Assembly (NCBI RefSeq): GCF_034043515.1
Contig: NZ_CP138214.1
Location: 5,215,501 to 5,279,500, forward strand
Length of the DNA stretch: 64,000 nucleotides
Reading direction: 5' to 3'
Source of the DNA: Pseudomonas sp. MUP55
GTDB taxonomy: Bacteria > Pseudomonadota > Gammaproteobacteria > Pseudomonadales > Pseudomonadaceae
The notes under the pieces were generated by a model. That model saw only the letters and a list, made by a program, of their open reading frames with translations, made no database searches and was not told where the DNA came from. Positions 36,443 through 44,444 of the stretch are shown in pieces. Every line of letters starts with the position of its first letter. Position 1 is the stretch's first letter. A program made the position numbers and the translations under genes.

Positions 36443-37912
36443 TTAAAACCCAGAGGGCCGAGGTTGCCATTGCGGCGTGCCCAGAGGGTTGTCCAGCTCC
36501 ATCTGCATCAACTGGCCAATGGTCTGCCCGACCTTTTGCACGGCCATCTCGACCTTGCGCGTGGGCGGGTTGGCGAAGTTCAGCCGGACGCAATTGCGGT
36601 ATTTTCCCGCCGCCGAAAAGATATTGCCGTTGGCCACTTGAACGTCCTGGGCTTCCAGCAGGCGGTTGAGGGCATAGGTATCGAATTCACCGGGCAACTC
36701 GACCCACAGGGTAAAGCCACCCTGGGGCTGGCTGACGCGGGTACCCGACGGGAAGTAACGGTTGACCCATTCACTCATCAGATCGCCGTTGCGCTTGTAT
36801 TGCTTGCGCATGCGGCGCAAGTGCAGCAGGTAGTTGCCCTTGGCGATAAACTCGGCCACCGCCAATTGCGGCTGGGTGACGGTGGCGCCAGAACCAATGA
36901 ATTTCATGTGCAGCACCTGGGGCAGATAGCGCCCCGGGGCGATCCAGCCGACGCGAAGGCCAGGGGCAACCGTCTTGGAAAACGAACTGCACAACATCAC
37001 CCGGTTGTCCTCATCAAAGGACTTGAGCGAGCGTGGCCGAGGGTAGCGATGGGACAGGTCACCGTAGATATCGTCTTCAATGATGGGCACGTCGAAGCGC
37101 TGTGCCATGCGAATCAGCTTGAGCTTGCGCTCGTCGGGCATGATGTAGCCCATGGGGTTGTTGCAGTTGGCGGTGAGTTGGATCACCTTGATCGGCCACT
37201 GCTCCAGCGCCATTTCCAGGGCTTCCAGGTTGATGCCGGTCACCGGGTCGCTGGGAATTTCCAGCGCCTTGAGGTCGGCCGCCTTGAGGATCTGCATCAT
37301 CCCGTAGTAGCTCGGCGAGGCGATCGCCACGATGTCGCCGGGCGAGCACACGGCGCGGATCGCAATGGACAGGGCTTCCTGACAGCCGCTGGTGACAATC
37401 AGGTCGGCCGGTGTCACGCGAACGCCCGAGTCGATGGACAGCCGGGCGATCTGTTCACGCAGCGCCAATACACCCTGGATGTGGCTGTATTGCAGGCTGA
37501 AACTGTCACTGCGTCGACTGATACGGGCCATCGCGGTCAGCAATGGCTTGAGGGTCGGTACGCTGATGTCCGGCATACCGCACCCCAGCTGGACGATATC
37601 GGCGCCTTGATCAAGTCGCATCAGCTCCTGGACCATGTCCCACTGGGAAATGTCCACCGGCCGCAGAATGGGCCGGCCCATCTGGGGCAGCGGCGCCACG
37701 CGGCGGTCCGACGGCACGAAATAGCCCGACTTGGGGCGCGATACCGCCAGCCCCGAACATTCCAATACACGGTAGGCCTGTTGCACGGTGGTCAGGCTGA
37801 CGCCGTGCTCATGGCTAAGGGTGCGCACAGACGGCAAGCGCTCGCCAGGCCCGTATAGCCCCTGCTCGATGCGGCTGCTGATGAATTCGGCGAGGTTCAG
37901 ATAAAGAGTCAT
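36443..37912 (-). CDS. MocR-type GntR regulator with aminotransferase domain
   Basis: 489 residues. The N-terminal winged helix (about 1-75; GPGERLPSVRTLSHEHGVSLTTVQQAYRVLE) binds DNA. The rest is a fold-type-I aminotransferase with TSGCQEALSIAIRAVCSPGD, IIEDDIYGDLSHR and the PLP lysine in SSFSKTVAPGLRVGWIAPG (Lys near 300). Such proteins sense PLP or amino acids. It diverges from the 38.2-47.8-kb amino-acid cluster across 261 bases and is the best candidate for its local regulator; a gvgR name may exist for the WH6 homologue, but I am not sure. Confidence 0.9.
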   Translation of the reverse strand: MTLYLNLAEFISSRIEQGLYGPGERLPSVRTLSHEHGVSLTTVQQAYRVLECSGLAVSRPKSGYFVPSDRRVAPLPQMGRPILRPVDISQWDMVQELMRLDQGADIVQLGCGMPDISVPTLKPLLTAMARISRRSDSFSLQYSHIQGVLALREQIARLSIDSGVRVTPADLIVTSGCQEALSIAIRAVCSPGDIVAIASPSYYGMMQILKAADLKALEIPSDPVTGINLEALEMALEQWPIKVIQLTANCNNPMGYIMPDERKLKLIRMAQRFDVPIIEDDIYGDLSHRYPRPRSLKSFDEDNRVMLCSSFSKTVAPGLRVGWIAPGRYLPQVLHMKFIGSGATVTQPQLAVAEFIAKGNYLLHLRRMRKQYKRNGDLMSEWVNRYFPSGTRVSQPQGGFTLWVELPGEFDTYALNRLLEAQDVQVANGNIFSAAGKYRNCVRLNFANPPTRKVEMAVQKVGQTIGQLMQMELDNPLGTPQWQPRPSGF

Positions 37913-37931
37913 GCCTCTGACTGTAGCCGCT

Positions 37932-38011
37932 GATCTGTGGCTTAAGAAGTTACAGATTGGCCTTTTTTTGAAAAATTTTCAGCGCAAAAACCCGATCTGT
38001 ATTTAAAAGAT
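37932..38011. promoter_or_regulatory. Operator-like repeats between the MocR gene and the biosynthetic cluster
   Basis: GATCTGTGGCTTAAGAAG (37932) and GATCTGTATTTAAAAGAT (37994) form a direct repeat 62 bases apart. The first also pairs, as ATCTGT with ACAGAT, around 13 bases. MocR proteins commonly bind such spaced repeats. The rest of 37913-38173 is AT-rich without a coding frame of note. Confidence 0.5.
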
Positions 38012-38173
38012 CGAGTTCCGCTGTATCTGCAATACACATCGTCGCCTTGGGATGATAGGCCCCATAACGGTGCGCAACACCTTGGACACCTTAGGCGCAA
38101 AATAGCAAAGCAGCACTGTACGCACCAAGTTTTCAGAAATGCCCTACAAAAACAGACACAGGGATCAAGCGCT

Positions 38174-39181
38174 ATGACGGCAAGGACGACGCTCACACCG
38201 CAGATGGCCGAGTACGAACAGAAGTTTACCGATGCCGGCGACGTTCGATGGCTGCCCTATTTGATGTACTTCCACCCCACTGACCACGCCTCATCCGTGG
38301 TCAATACAGATGCATCCGGTTTTCGTTATTCCGAGTCATTGGGCACGCGCTATTCGGTGGTCGATGGCATCAAGGGTAATGGCCCGGTACGCCTCCTGGC
38401 GGGCAGCTCCACCGTGTTCGGCATTGGCGCCAGCGCCGACAGCCTGACCCTGGCTTCGCGCCTGACGCACAACGATCCTCGTGCCCAGCGCTGGGTCAAT
38501 TTCGGCGGGCGCAGTTTCAACTCTACGCAAGAACTGGTGCTGTTCACCCTGAACCGGCACCACCTACCCAAGGTGGATGAAATCGTGCTGTTTTCCGGTT
38601 TCAACAACCTTGGCCTGGCGCGTCAGCCCCAAGCCTATCGGGGCGAGCACGGCGCTTTTTTCAACTGCCATCAGTTTTTCGATGCCTTGGGGCCGCAACA
38701 ACCGGCCGCCAGCAACTGGAGCCTGTCGAATCTGTTCGGCAAGCCTCAGGAGACCGAGCAACCGGCGCCGCCGTCGATGCAGGAACAGATTGACTACGCC
38801 GCCAAGCTGACCTTGCAGCACCTGGATATCTGGCGTGCCCTGGCCACGGACATGGGCGCAAAGCTGACGTTCATCCTGCAGCCCCTGGCAGGCTGGGTCC
38901 GCGAGACCGGCAGCAGCGAGGAAGAGCAACTGTTTGCCGAACTGGACCAGTTGGGCAATTTCACCGAGGTGTATGGCGACATCCTGCAAACCTCGGTGCG
39001 CGAAACCTACGCCCAGCGCCTGCGCGAAGGCGCCCGGGCCATGGGGGTGGGGTTCGTCGACATCACGCCATTGCTGGCCGAGGCGTTGGGCCCGCAGGAC
39101 TGGCAGTTCGTTGACCGCATCCACTTCACCGACGCCGGCAACGATCTGGTTTCAAAACTTATTCTCGATGTCACCCGCTAA
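38174..39181 (+). CDS. gvgA: SGNH/GDSL-type hydrolase, first gene of the cluster
   Basis: 335 residues. The GDSL block I is LLAGSSTVFGIGAS (nucleophile Ser near residue 79), block II WVNFGGRSFNSTQE, block III FSGFNNLGLA with the Asn, and the C-terminal DRIHFTDAGN provides Asp 314 and His 317 of the triad. It resembles SGNH proteins that sit beside carbamoyl- and other sugar- or amino-acid-modifying enzymes. It opens the eleven-gene run on the plus strand, 12 bases ahead of the 27-residue peptide gene. The symbol follows gene order in WH6 as I remember it; the substrate is unknown. Confidence 0.82.
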   Translation: MTARTTLTPQMAEYEQKFTDAGDVRWLPYLMYFHPTDHASSVVNTDASGFRYSESLGTRYSVVDGIKGNGPVRLLAGSSTVFGIGASADSLTLASRLTHNDPRAQRWVNFGGRSFNSTQELVLFTLNRHHLPKVDEIVLFSGFNNLGLARQPQAYRGEHGAFFNCHQFFDALGPQQPAASNWSLSNLFGKPQETEQPAPPSMQEQIDYAAKLTLQHLDIWRALATDMGAKLTFILQPLAGWVRETGSSEEEQLFAELDQLGNFTEVYGDILQTSVRETYAQRLREGARAMGVGFVDITPLLAEALGPQDWQFVDRIHFTDAGNDLVSKLILDVTR

Positions 39182-39193
39182 AAGGACTTGCAC

Positions 39194-39277
39194 ATGAAAT
39201 CCATCAAGAAGTTTTTCCAGCGCCTGTTTGGAAAAAAGAAGAAAAAGCCTGACTCCTCCATTTATCCGATGTTCTGA
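39194..39277 (+). CDS. gvgB: 27-residue basic peptide of the cluster
   Basis: A complete small gene: AAGGA 8 bases before ATG, 27 codons, TGA at 39275-39277. The peptide is an amphipathic, lysine-rich helix (FFQRLFGKKKKK, residues 7-18) followed by a polar tail ending SSIYPMF. It has no signal peptide. It fits between SGNH and oxygenase genes with short spacers, which argues for real translation. I recall that two genes under 150 bases are needed for FVG in WH6, and this fits the first. It could be a membrane or enzyme-anchoring factor, a regulator, or a carrier; none can be chosen from sequence. Confidence 0.75.
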   Translation: MKSIKKFFQRLFGKKKKKPDSSIYPMF

Positions 39278-39300
39278 CGCGGCACTGGAAGGTAATGGCT

Positions 39301-41505
39301 ATGGATGGCTCGGTTCCTACGCGTATTCCCTCGGGCGACAGGTGGCGCGAACTCTATCGTTTGGCGCTTGATCCTGAATGTTTCCTGGATGCGCAGTACC
39401 TCGACAACTTGCTGGCTGACGACGGCGAGCCGGAGCAGTTGCCACTGTTGTCCAATCGGATTGACGCATGGCAGTTGGAACAGGCGTCTGCGTATGCCGG
39501 GGCCGCCGCCGCGGCTGTCGAACAGCGTAACGTGCAGGCTTTTGCTCAGGCGTTGGCTGTCTATTCGGCGCCGATGGCCTCGGTGCTGGGTTGCTGGCTG
39601 CAAGGCATGAGTGCGCCCGGCGTGTTTGAAGACCCGGCGCAGTTGCGCTTGATGCAACTGTTTGCCCATGACGTTGGCGTCGGCTACCCGAACGCCTCCC
39701 GCGCCCATCACTTCAACGCGCTGTTGGGCCAATTACAGCTGACGGCCTATGCCTTGGCTCCGGCGCAGCTGGCGACCTTGCCGGACCTGGATGACGAGGC
39801 GTTCGAACTGCCCGCGCTGTTGCTGGCCTTGAGCCGGCGCAGCGATGCGTTTGGCGATGAACTCTGCGGTGTCGATTGGGCCCTGCGCGCCGTCGGGTTA
39901 TGCCCGGGCTGGGCCGCCATGGGCCAGCTTGAAGGGCTGTCACTGGAGCTGGGCCGGCTGGATCTGAGCGCTTCCTTTCCAGGCGTTGAGCCGGCTTCGT
40001 TGCGCCATATCAGCCAATGGGTCGCGCACCGCATCATCGAGCAGGGCGAGGATCGCCAGGCCCGACTGCTGCGTGGCGCCCATTGGCTGTTCGGCGCGCT
40101 GCAACGCTGGAATGCCCGACTGTATAACGCCTCCCTGACTGCCACCTCGCCCCAGCAGGCCATCGCGCAGTTGATGCAGCGCCTGGCCCGGGTGGGCGCG
40201 GTGTATCACCAGAATTACCTGATCGAAGGCCGCAGCCTGGCGCTGTGGCTTGAAGAGGCGCAGCAAGACCCATTGCCTCTGCTGGATGTGCTGTCGCGCA
40301 GCCGCCTGATCGTGCCCGGCAATTCGAAAAAAAGCCTGCTGGTCACCAGCCTGGTGGCACCGACCGGGCGCATGTTCCGCATCTTCAGCGAGGCGGACTT
40401 GAGCGTGATTGGCCAGTGGATCGACTGGTTGCCTCAGGCCGCCGCCACCCGGCAATTGCCGCGCCAGCCAGTCGACAGGTCGGCCAAGACGCCGCGCCCG
40501 ATCACAGCCAGCCCAGCCGACACCGGGCACTGGCCCAAGAGCCTGCGCGAGGCCTACTTTGTGTTGCAGGGCCGTGCGCTGCAGCCGGCGACCCTGAAGT
40601 TCGCACACGCCTATGTGAGCCGTTGGCTGGAGCGTTCACGCACATCATTGAAAACGTCCGAGCGCCAGTTGCCCGAACAGTGGGGACCTCATGTGCTGCG
40701 CGGCTGGTTGTTGGACAAGCACGACCAGAACGGCCAGCAGTTCGATGACAGCGACCCGGCGCAAATACCCAGCCGGGAAGAAATCATCGAGTCGACCTTG
40801 CAACTGGCGCCCCTGACGCTGATCGACGGCGCCTGGCTGCAAGGTTTTACCGACGTTGGGCTGGCGTCTTCCCACGTGGGCTACACCCTGTTCCAGACCT
40901 ACTGGGACGAGTTGGGCAACGGTATCGAGGCGCTCAATCATCCGAAGATCTACCGCGACGGCCTGCGCGAAATGGGTTTCGAACTGGCGCCCACCGGCAG
41001 CCGCGACTTCGCCGAAGACCCGCGCCTGTATGAGGAGTCGTTCCGCCTGCCCGTGTACTGGCTGTGCCTGGGCAAGCTGCCGATGACGTTCATGCCTGAA
41101 GTCCTCGGCATGAACCTGGCAATGGAGCTGTCAGGCGTGGGCGGCAGCTACCGCTCGGCGCGGCGCTTTTTACGGCACTACGGATTCAGCACGGCGTTCG
41201 TCGATCTGCACAACACCATCGATAACGTCTCGACCGGGCACTCGGCCTGGGCTGCCGATGCGATTGATGCCTACATGCGCGCGTTGACCAGTGCCGAGCA
41301 GGTCGCCGCGCAATGGCAGCGTGTGCGAGTGGGTTATGAGTCCCTGGCGCCGACGCCGGGCAAGTGGAGTTCGGTGTTGCGTCGATTGAGCCTCTCATCG
41401 ACCTCCAGCGTGCTCCCGCGTCCAGTACGTACCGCCGCTTCAAAAGGCTATCTGCATCACTTGCCGATTACTCGGCAAGTGATGCTGGAAACCAGCGAAC
41501 ACTAA
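39301..41505 (+). CDS. gvgC: Haem-oxygenase-like diiron oxygenase (HDO), candidate N-oxygenase
   Basis: 734 residues from ATG 39301; an ATG two codons earlier has its GGAAGG only 2 bases away, while this one has 8. Residues 1-450 are helical and unrecognised. Residues about 490-700 match the iron-containing redox family. Likely ligands are LIDGAW (Asp 509), YWDELGNGIEALNH (Glu 537 and His 547, 10 residues apart as in SznF), AMELSG (Glu 609) and LHNTIDNVSTGH (His 637, Asp 641, His 647). Such enzymes hydroxylate nitrogen or cleave C-C bonds, so this is the likeliest source of an N-O bond. A perfect hairpin overlaps its last codons. Confidence 0.82.
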   Translation: MDGSVPTRIPSGDRWRELYRLALDPECFLDAQYLDNLLADDGEPEQLPLLSNRIDAWQLEQASAYAGAAAAAVEQRNVQAFAQALAVYSAPMASVLGCWLQGMSAPGVFEDPAQLRLMQLFAHDVGVGYPNASRAHHFNALLGQLQLTAYALAPAQLATLPDLDDEAFELPALLLALSRRSDAFGDELCGVDWALRAVGLCPGWAAMGQLEGLSLELGRLDLSASFPGVEPASLRHISQWVAHRIIEQGEDRQARLLRGAHWLFGALQRWNARLYNASLTATSPQQAIAQLMQRLARVGAVYHQNYLIEGRSLALWLEEAQQDPLPLLDVLSRSRLIVPGNSKKSLLVTSLVAPTGRMFRIFSEADLSVIGQWIDWLPQAAATRQLPRQPVDRSAKTPRPITASPADTGHWPKSLREAYFVLQGRALQPATLKFAHAYVSRWLERSRTSLKTSERQLPEQWGPHVLRGWLLDKHDQNGQQFDDSDPAQIPSREEIIESTLQLAPLTLIDGAWLQGFTDVGLASSHVGYTLFQTYWDELGNGIEALNHPKIYRDGLREMGFELAPTGSRDFAEDPRLYEESFRLPVYWLCLGKLPMTFMPEVLGMNLAMELSGVGGSYRSARRFLRHYGFSTAFVDLHNTIDNVSTGHSAWAADAIDAYMRALTSAEQVAAQWQRVRVGYESLAPTPGKWSSVLRRLSLSSTSSVLPRPVRTAASKGYLHHLPITRQVMLETSEH
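41455..41484. other. Perfect hairpin inside the end of the HDO gene
   Basis: CATCACTTGCCGA and its exact complement TCGGCAAGTGATG, 13 pairs with a TTAC loop, lie in the last coding bases of gvgC, 38 bases before the amidinotransferase start. There is no T-run after it, so it is not an ordinary terminator. It could stabilise the upstream mRNA, pause polymerase or bind a dimeric regulator. Confidence 0.65.
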
Positions 41506-41522
41506 CGCCACGAGGAGCAATT

Positions 41523-41675
41523 ATGTCTTTGGTAGAAGTGCATAACGAATGGGACCCCCTCGAGGAAATGATCGTGGGCATCGCCCATGGTGCGCGCGTG
41601 CCACGAGCGGACAAAGGCCTGTTCGCCCTCGACTACAGCGAGCGTCGACAGGGCACGCTGGAAGATTACCGTTGA
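41523..41675 (+). pseudogene. gvgD: Amidinotransferase with in-frame internal deletion (50 codons left)
   Basis: Strong GAGGAG 7 bases before ATG and an intact stop. The first about 38 residues are a typical glycine-amidinotransferase N-terminus (VHNEWDPLEEMIVGIAHGARVPRAD). The last about 10 (RRQGTLEDYR) look like the conserved C-terminus of the same family (RR.G.LEDY). Roughly 310 residues, including every catalytic Cys, His and Asp, are gone, and the frame is kept across the join near 41640. LysE begins 13 bases later. A working enzyme is impossible, although a short peptide would still be made. I recall the WH6 cluster having central genes dispensable for FVG. Confidence 0.8.
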
Positions 41676-41688
41676 ACAGGGCGTGATC

Positions 41689-42312
41689 ATGCAGGCACTG
41701 GATTACTACTCGATTGCGCTGTTCGTTATCGCCACATGCGTCACGCCAGGGCCGAACAACGTGATGCTGATGTCGTCCGGCGCCAATTTCGGCATCGGTC
41801 GAACGCTGCGCCATGTGGCCGGTATCAACATCGGTTTTCCGCTGATGCTGGTGGCCGTCGGGCTGGGGGCCGGTGCGGTGTTCCGGCAATACCCACGCCT
41901 GCATGATGGCTTGCAGGTGGTCGGCGCGCTGTACCTGTTATTCCTGGCGTACCAGATTGCCAGTGCCCCCACCACCGACCTGGGTGACAAATCAGGCAAG
42001 CCGTTGGGGTTCACGGCGGCAGCGCTGTTCCAGTGGGTCAACCCCAAAGCCTGGGTGATGGCGGTGGGCGCGGTGCTGGCTTACACCTCGCCCCTGGGTT
42101 CGTACACGGTGCAGGTATTTCTGATCGCCCTGCTGTTTTTCGTGTTCGGCTCACCGTGCTCCATGGTCTGGGTGTTTTTCGGGCAGTACCTGCGGCGCTT
42201 CCTGACCCATCCGCAACGGTTGAAGGCCTTCAATATCACCATGAGCCTGGTGCTCGTGGTCTCTTTGATTCCGGTTTTACGAAGCCTGCCATTCGCGCAA
42301 TGGTGGTCTTGA
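41689..42312 (+). CDS. gvgE: LysE/RhtB-family amino-acid exporter 1
   Basis: 207 residues from ATG 41689, six membrane helices, with the family start FVIATCVTPGPNNVMLMSSGANFGIGRTLRHVAGINIG and the middle motif FQWVNPKAWVMAVGAV. LysE proteins expel amino acids and their analogues, so this fits export or self-protection for the product. It follows the amidinotransferase remnant by 13 bases. Its N-terminal motif and KAW sequence resemble gvgK more than gvgJ. Confidence 0.9.
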   Translation: MQALDYYSIALFVIATCVTPGPNNVMLMSSGANFGIGRTLRHVAGINIGFPLMLVAVGLGAGAVFRQYPRLHDGLQVVGALYLLFLAYQIASAPTTDLGDKSGKPLGFTAAALFQWVNPKAWVMAVGAVLAYTSPLGSYTVQVFLIALLFFVFGSPCSMVWVFFGQYLRRFLTHPQRLKAFNITMSLVLVVSLIPVLRSLPFAQWWS

Positions 42313-42366
42313 AACGCAGAGAAAGGTTGCCCGCACGTCAGCAGTTCGATTGACGAGGACAACTCC

Positions 42367-42402
42367 ATGGATTGGCAGAATGTGATGAGGATGCACAGTT
42401 AA
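42367..42402 (+). CDS. Possible 11-residue leader peptide abutting the carbamoyltransferase start
   Basis: ATG GAT TGG through TAA gives MDWQNVMRMHS, whose stop touches the carbamoyltransferase ATG with no gap. A GAGGA lies 8 bases ahead of it. It may couple translation of the next gene, which otherwise has only a weak site. It could also be chance. Confidence 0.3.
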   Translation: MDWQNVMRMHS

Positions 42403-44244
42403 ATGGCTAATTATGTTTTAGGGATTTCTGCCTTTTACCACGACAGTGCTGCTGCTCTGGTCAAGGACGGCGTGCCCGTCGCTGCCGCCCAGGAAGAGCG
42501 CTTTACCCGCGTGCGCCACGACCCGGCATTCCCGGCCCAGGCGATTGCCTATTGCCTGGACGCCGAGGGCATCACCCTGGCTGACCTGGCGGCGGTGGTT
42601 TACTACGAAGACCCCCAGGAAAAATTCTCCCGGGTGATTTCGTCATTTGCCAGCGGCGGCATCGGCGGTGCGCGTACGTTCATCAATGCGATGCCCGAAT
42701 GGATTCGCTGGAAGTGGAACGTGCTCAAGTTCGTCGACGAGCAACTGGAGACGCTGGGCCGAGGCAAGGCGCCGCGAACCCAGGCTTCCCAGCATCACCG
42801 TTCCCACGCGGCGGCGGCGTTTTACCCCTCGCCGTTCAAGAACGCCGCCGTGTTGTGCATCGACGGCATCGGCGAATGGCACTCGACCACTATCTGGCAC
42901 GGCCAGGGCTCGAACCTTGAACTGAAAAACTCGATTTCCTATCCCCATTCCGTGGGCTTGCTGTATTCGGCCATGACCTACTATTGCGGGTTCAAGGTCG
43001 ACTCCGGGGAATACAAGCTGATGGGCCTGGCGCCGTACGGCCAGCCGGTCTACGCCGACAAGATTCGCGACGAGCTGATCAATATCCGTGAAGACGGCTC
43101 GTTCACCCTGAACATGAAGTACTTCGAGTACCTGCGCGGTGAGCGCATGGTCGGCGAGGCATTCGAAGCGCTGTTCGGCGGGCCGATCCGTCAGCCCGAA
43201 AGCCCGATCTCGCAGCGCGAGTGCGACTTGGCCGCCTCGATTCAAAAGGTCACCGAGGAAGTGGTGCTGGGCCTGGCCACCGCCGCGATCAAGCAGACCG
43301 GCGAGCGCAACCTGTGCCTGGCCGGCGGCGTGGCCTTGAACTGCGTGGCCAACGGCGTGCTCAGCCGCTCGGGGCGTTTCGATTCGATCTGGATCCAGCC
43401 GGCGGCCGGCGATGCCGGTTGTGCCCTGGGCGCGGCGCTGGATTTTGCGGTGCGGCATAACGGCCGTCCGCATCTGGATGGCAACAAGTCCGATGCGATG
43501 AGCGGCAGCTTGCTGGGGCCGGGCTTTGGCGACGAAGAAATCGCCCAGTTTCTGCTGGAAAACCAATACCCCTTCACCCGCTATGACGACGCGGGGCTGT
43601 ATGACCAGGTTGCCAGCCGCCTGGCCGAGGGCGCGGTGGTGGGATGGTTCCAGGGGCGCATGGAGTTCGGCCCACGGGCCTTGGGCGCGCGTTCGATTCT
43701 GGGCGATGCGCGCAATCCCGAGATGCAGCGCACCATGAACCTGAAGATCAAATACCGCGAGTCGTTCCGCCCGTTTGCCCCGGCCGTGCTGGCCGAGGAC
43801 GCCGGCAACTACTTCGATATCTGCGAAAAAAGCCCTTACATGCTGATGGTCGCGCCGGTCACCGACTCGATCAAATCCCAGCAGTCGCGCCAAGAGGGCG
43901 GCCCGGAGCGAGGCTTGGGCAGCATCAACAATATTCGCTCGCAACTGCCGGCAGTGACCCACGTCGATTTGTCCGCACGGGTGCAAACCGTCACCGAGGA
44001 AAACAACGCACCGTTCACCTACCTGCTGCGCAGTTTCAAGGAGCGCACGGGATGCTCGGTGCTGGTCAACACCTCGTTCAACGTGCGCGGCGAACCCATC
44101 GTGTGCAAACCCGAGGAAGCGTACGCCTGCTTCATGCGCACCGAAATGGACGTGCTGGTCCTGGGCCGTTACGTGCTGGAGCGCCCCGGCCAACCGACCT
44201 TCGTCGAAGCTGTCGACTGGCGCAGCGAAATCCCGCTGGATTGA
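42403..44244 (+). CDS. gvgF: NodU/TobZ-type carbamoyltransferase
   Basis: 613 residues, normal for O-carbamoyltransferases that use carbamoyl phosphate and ATP through a carbamoyladenylate. The Kae1-like half has GISAFYHDSAAALV, the metal-binding SQHHRSHAAAAFYPSPF (His 131, 132 and 135) and DGIGEW (Asp 154). The second half has LCLAGGVALNCVANG, WFQGRMEFGPRALGARSILGD and ESFRPFAPAVLAED. It would carbamoylate a hydroxyl group on a cluster intermediate; a carbamate may serve as a leaving group rather than stay in the product. A 47-residue membrane gene follows by 31 bases. Confidence 0.92.
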   Translation: MANYVLGISAFYHDSAAALVKDGVPVAAAQEERFTRVRHDPAFPAQAIAYCLDAEGITLADLAAVVYYEDPQEKFSRVISSFASGGIGGARTFINAMPEWIRWKWNVLKFVDEQLETLGRGKAPRTQASQHHRSHAAAAFYPSPFKNAAVLCIDGIGEWHSTTIWHGQGSNLELKNSISYPHSVGLLYSAMTYYCGFKVDSGEYKLMGLAPYGQPVYADKIRDELINIREDGSFTLNMKYFEYLRGERMVGEAFEALFGGPIRQPESPISQRECDLAASIQKVTEEVVLGLATAAIKQTGERNLCLAGGVALNCVANGVLSRSGRFDSIWIQPAAGDAGCALGAALDFAVRHNGRPHLDGNKSDAMSGSLLGPGFGDEEIAQFLLENQYPFTRYDDAGLYDQVASRLAEGAVVGWFQGRMEFGPRALGARSILGDARNPEMQRTMNLKIKYRESFRPFAPAVLAEDAGNYFDICEKSPYMLMVAPVTDSIKSQQSRQEGGPERGLGSINNIRSQLPAVTHVDLSARVQTVTEENNAPFTYLLRSFKERTGCSVLVNTSFNVRGEPIVCKPEEAYACFMRTEMDVLVLGRYVLERPGQPTFVEAVDWRSEIPLD

Positions 44245-44275
44245 TCCTTACCCTTCACTCATTGGAGCTTTTACC

Positions 44276-44419
44276 GTGCTCAGATTGCTTGCATTGCTGA
44301 TGTTTATCGTCGTGCTGTTGCCCATCGGGCTGACGCGTTCGGTGTTTCATTCGTCCCGGTTCGGGCGGCGTTTTCACCAGGCGCCGACGGCCTGGGACCA
44401 CTGCGTGAGCAAATCGTAA
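44276..44419 (+). CDS. gvgG: 47-residue membrane peptide after the carbamoyltransferase
   Basis: GTG start at 44276 with GGAG 9 bases upstream, 47 codons, TAA 44417-44419. Residues 1-20 form one hydrophobic helix (LRLLALLMFIVVLLPIGLT), then a basic, His-rich tail (RSVFHSSRFGRRFHQAPTAW) with a single Cys near the end. Similar tiny membrane proteins sit beside O-carbamoyltransferases in saxitoxin-type clusters (SxtJ/SxtK), which suggests a helper for that enzyme. It is under 150 bases, as I recall the second essential short gene in WH6 to be. GTG and short length make it easy for gene finders to miss. Confidence 0.75.
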   Translation: MLRLLALLMFIVVLLPIGLTRSVFHSSRFGRRFHQAPTAWDHCVSKS

Positions 44420-44444
44420 CGCCACCGCCCAAGGAACCGCGCCC

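Noticed and set aside
39194..39277. RiPP precursor peptide
   Set aside because: No leader/core pattern and no LanB-, YcaO- or radical-SAM-type enzyme nearby.
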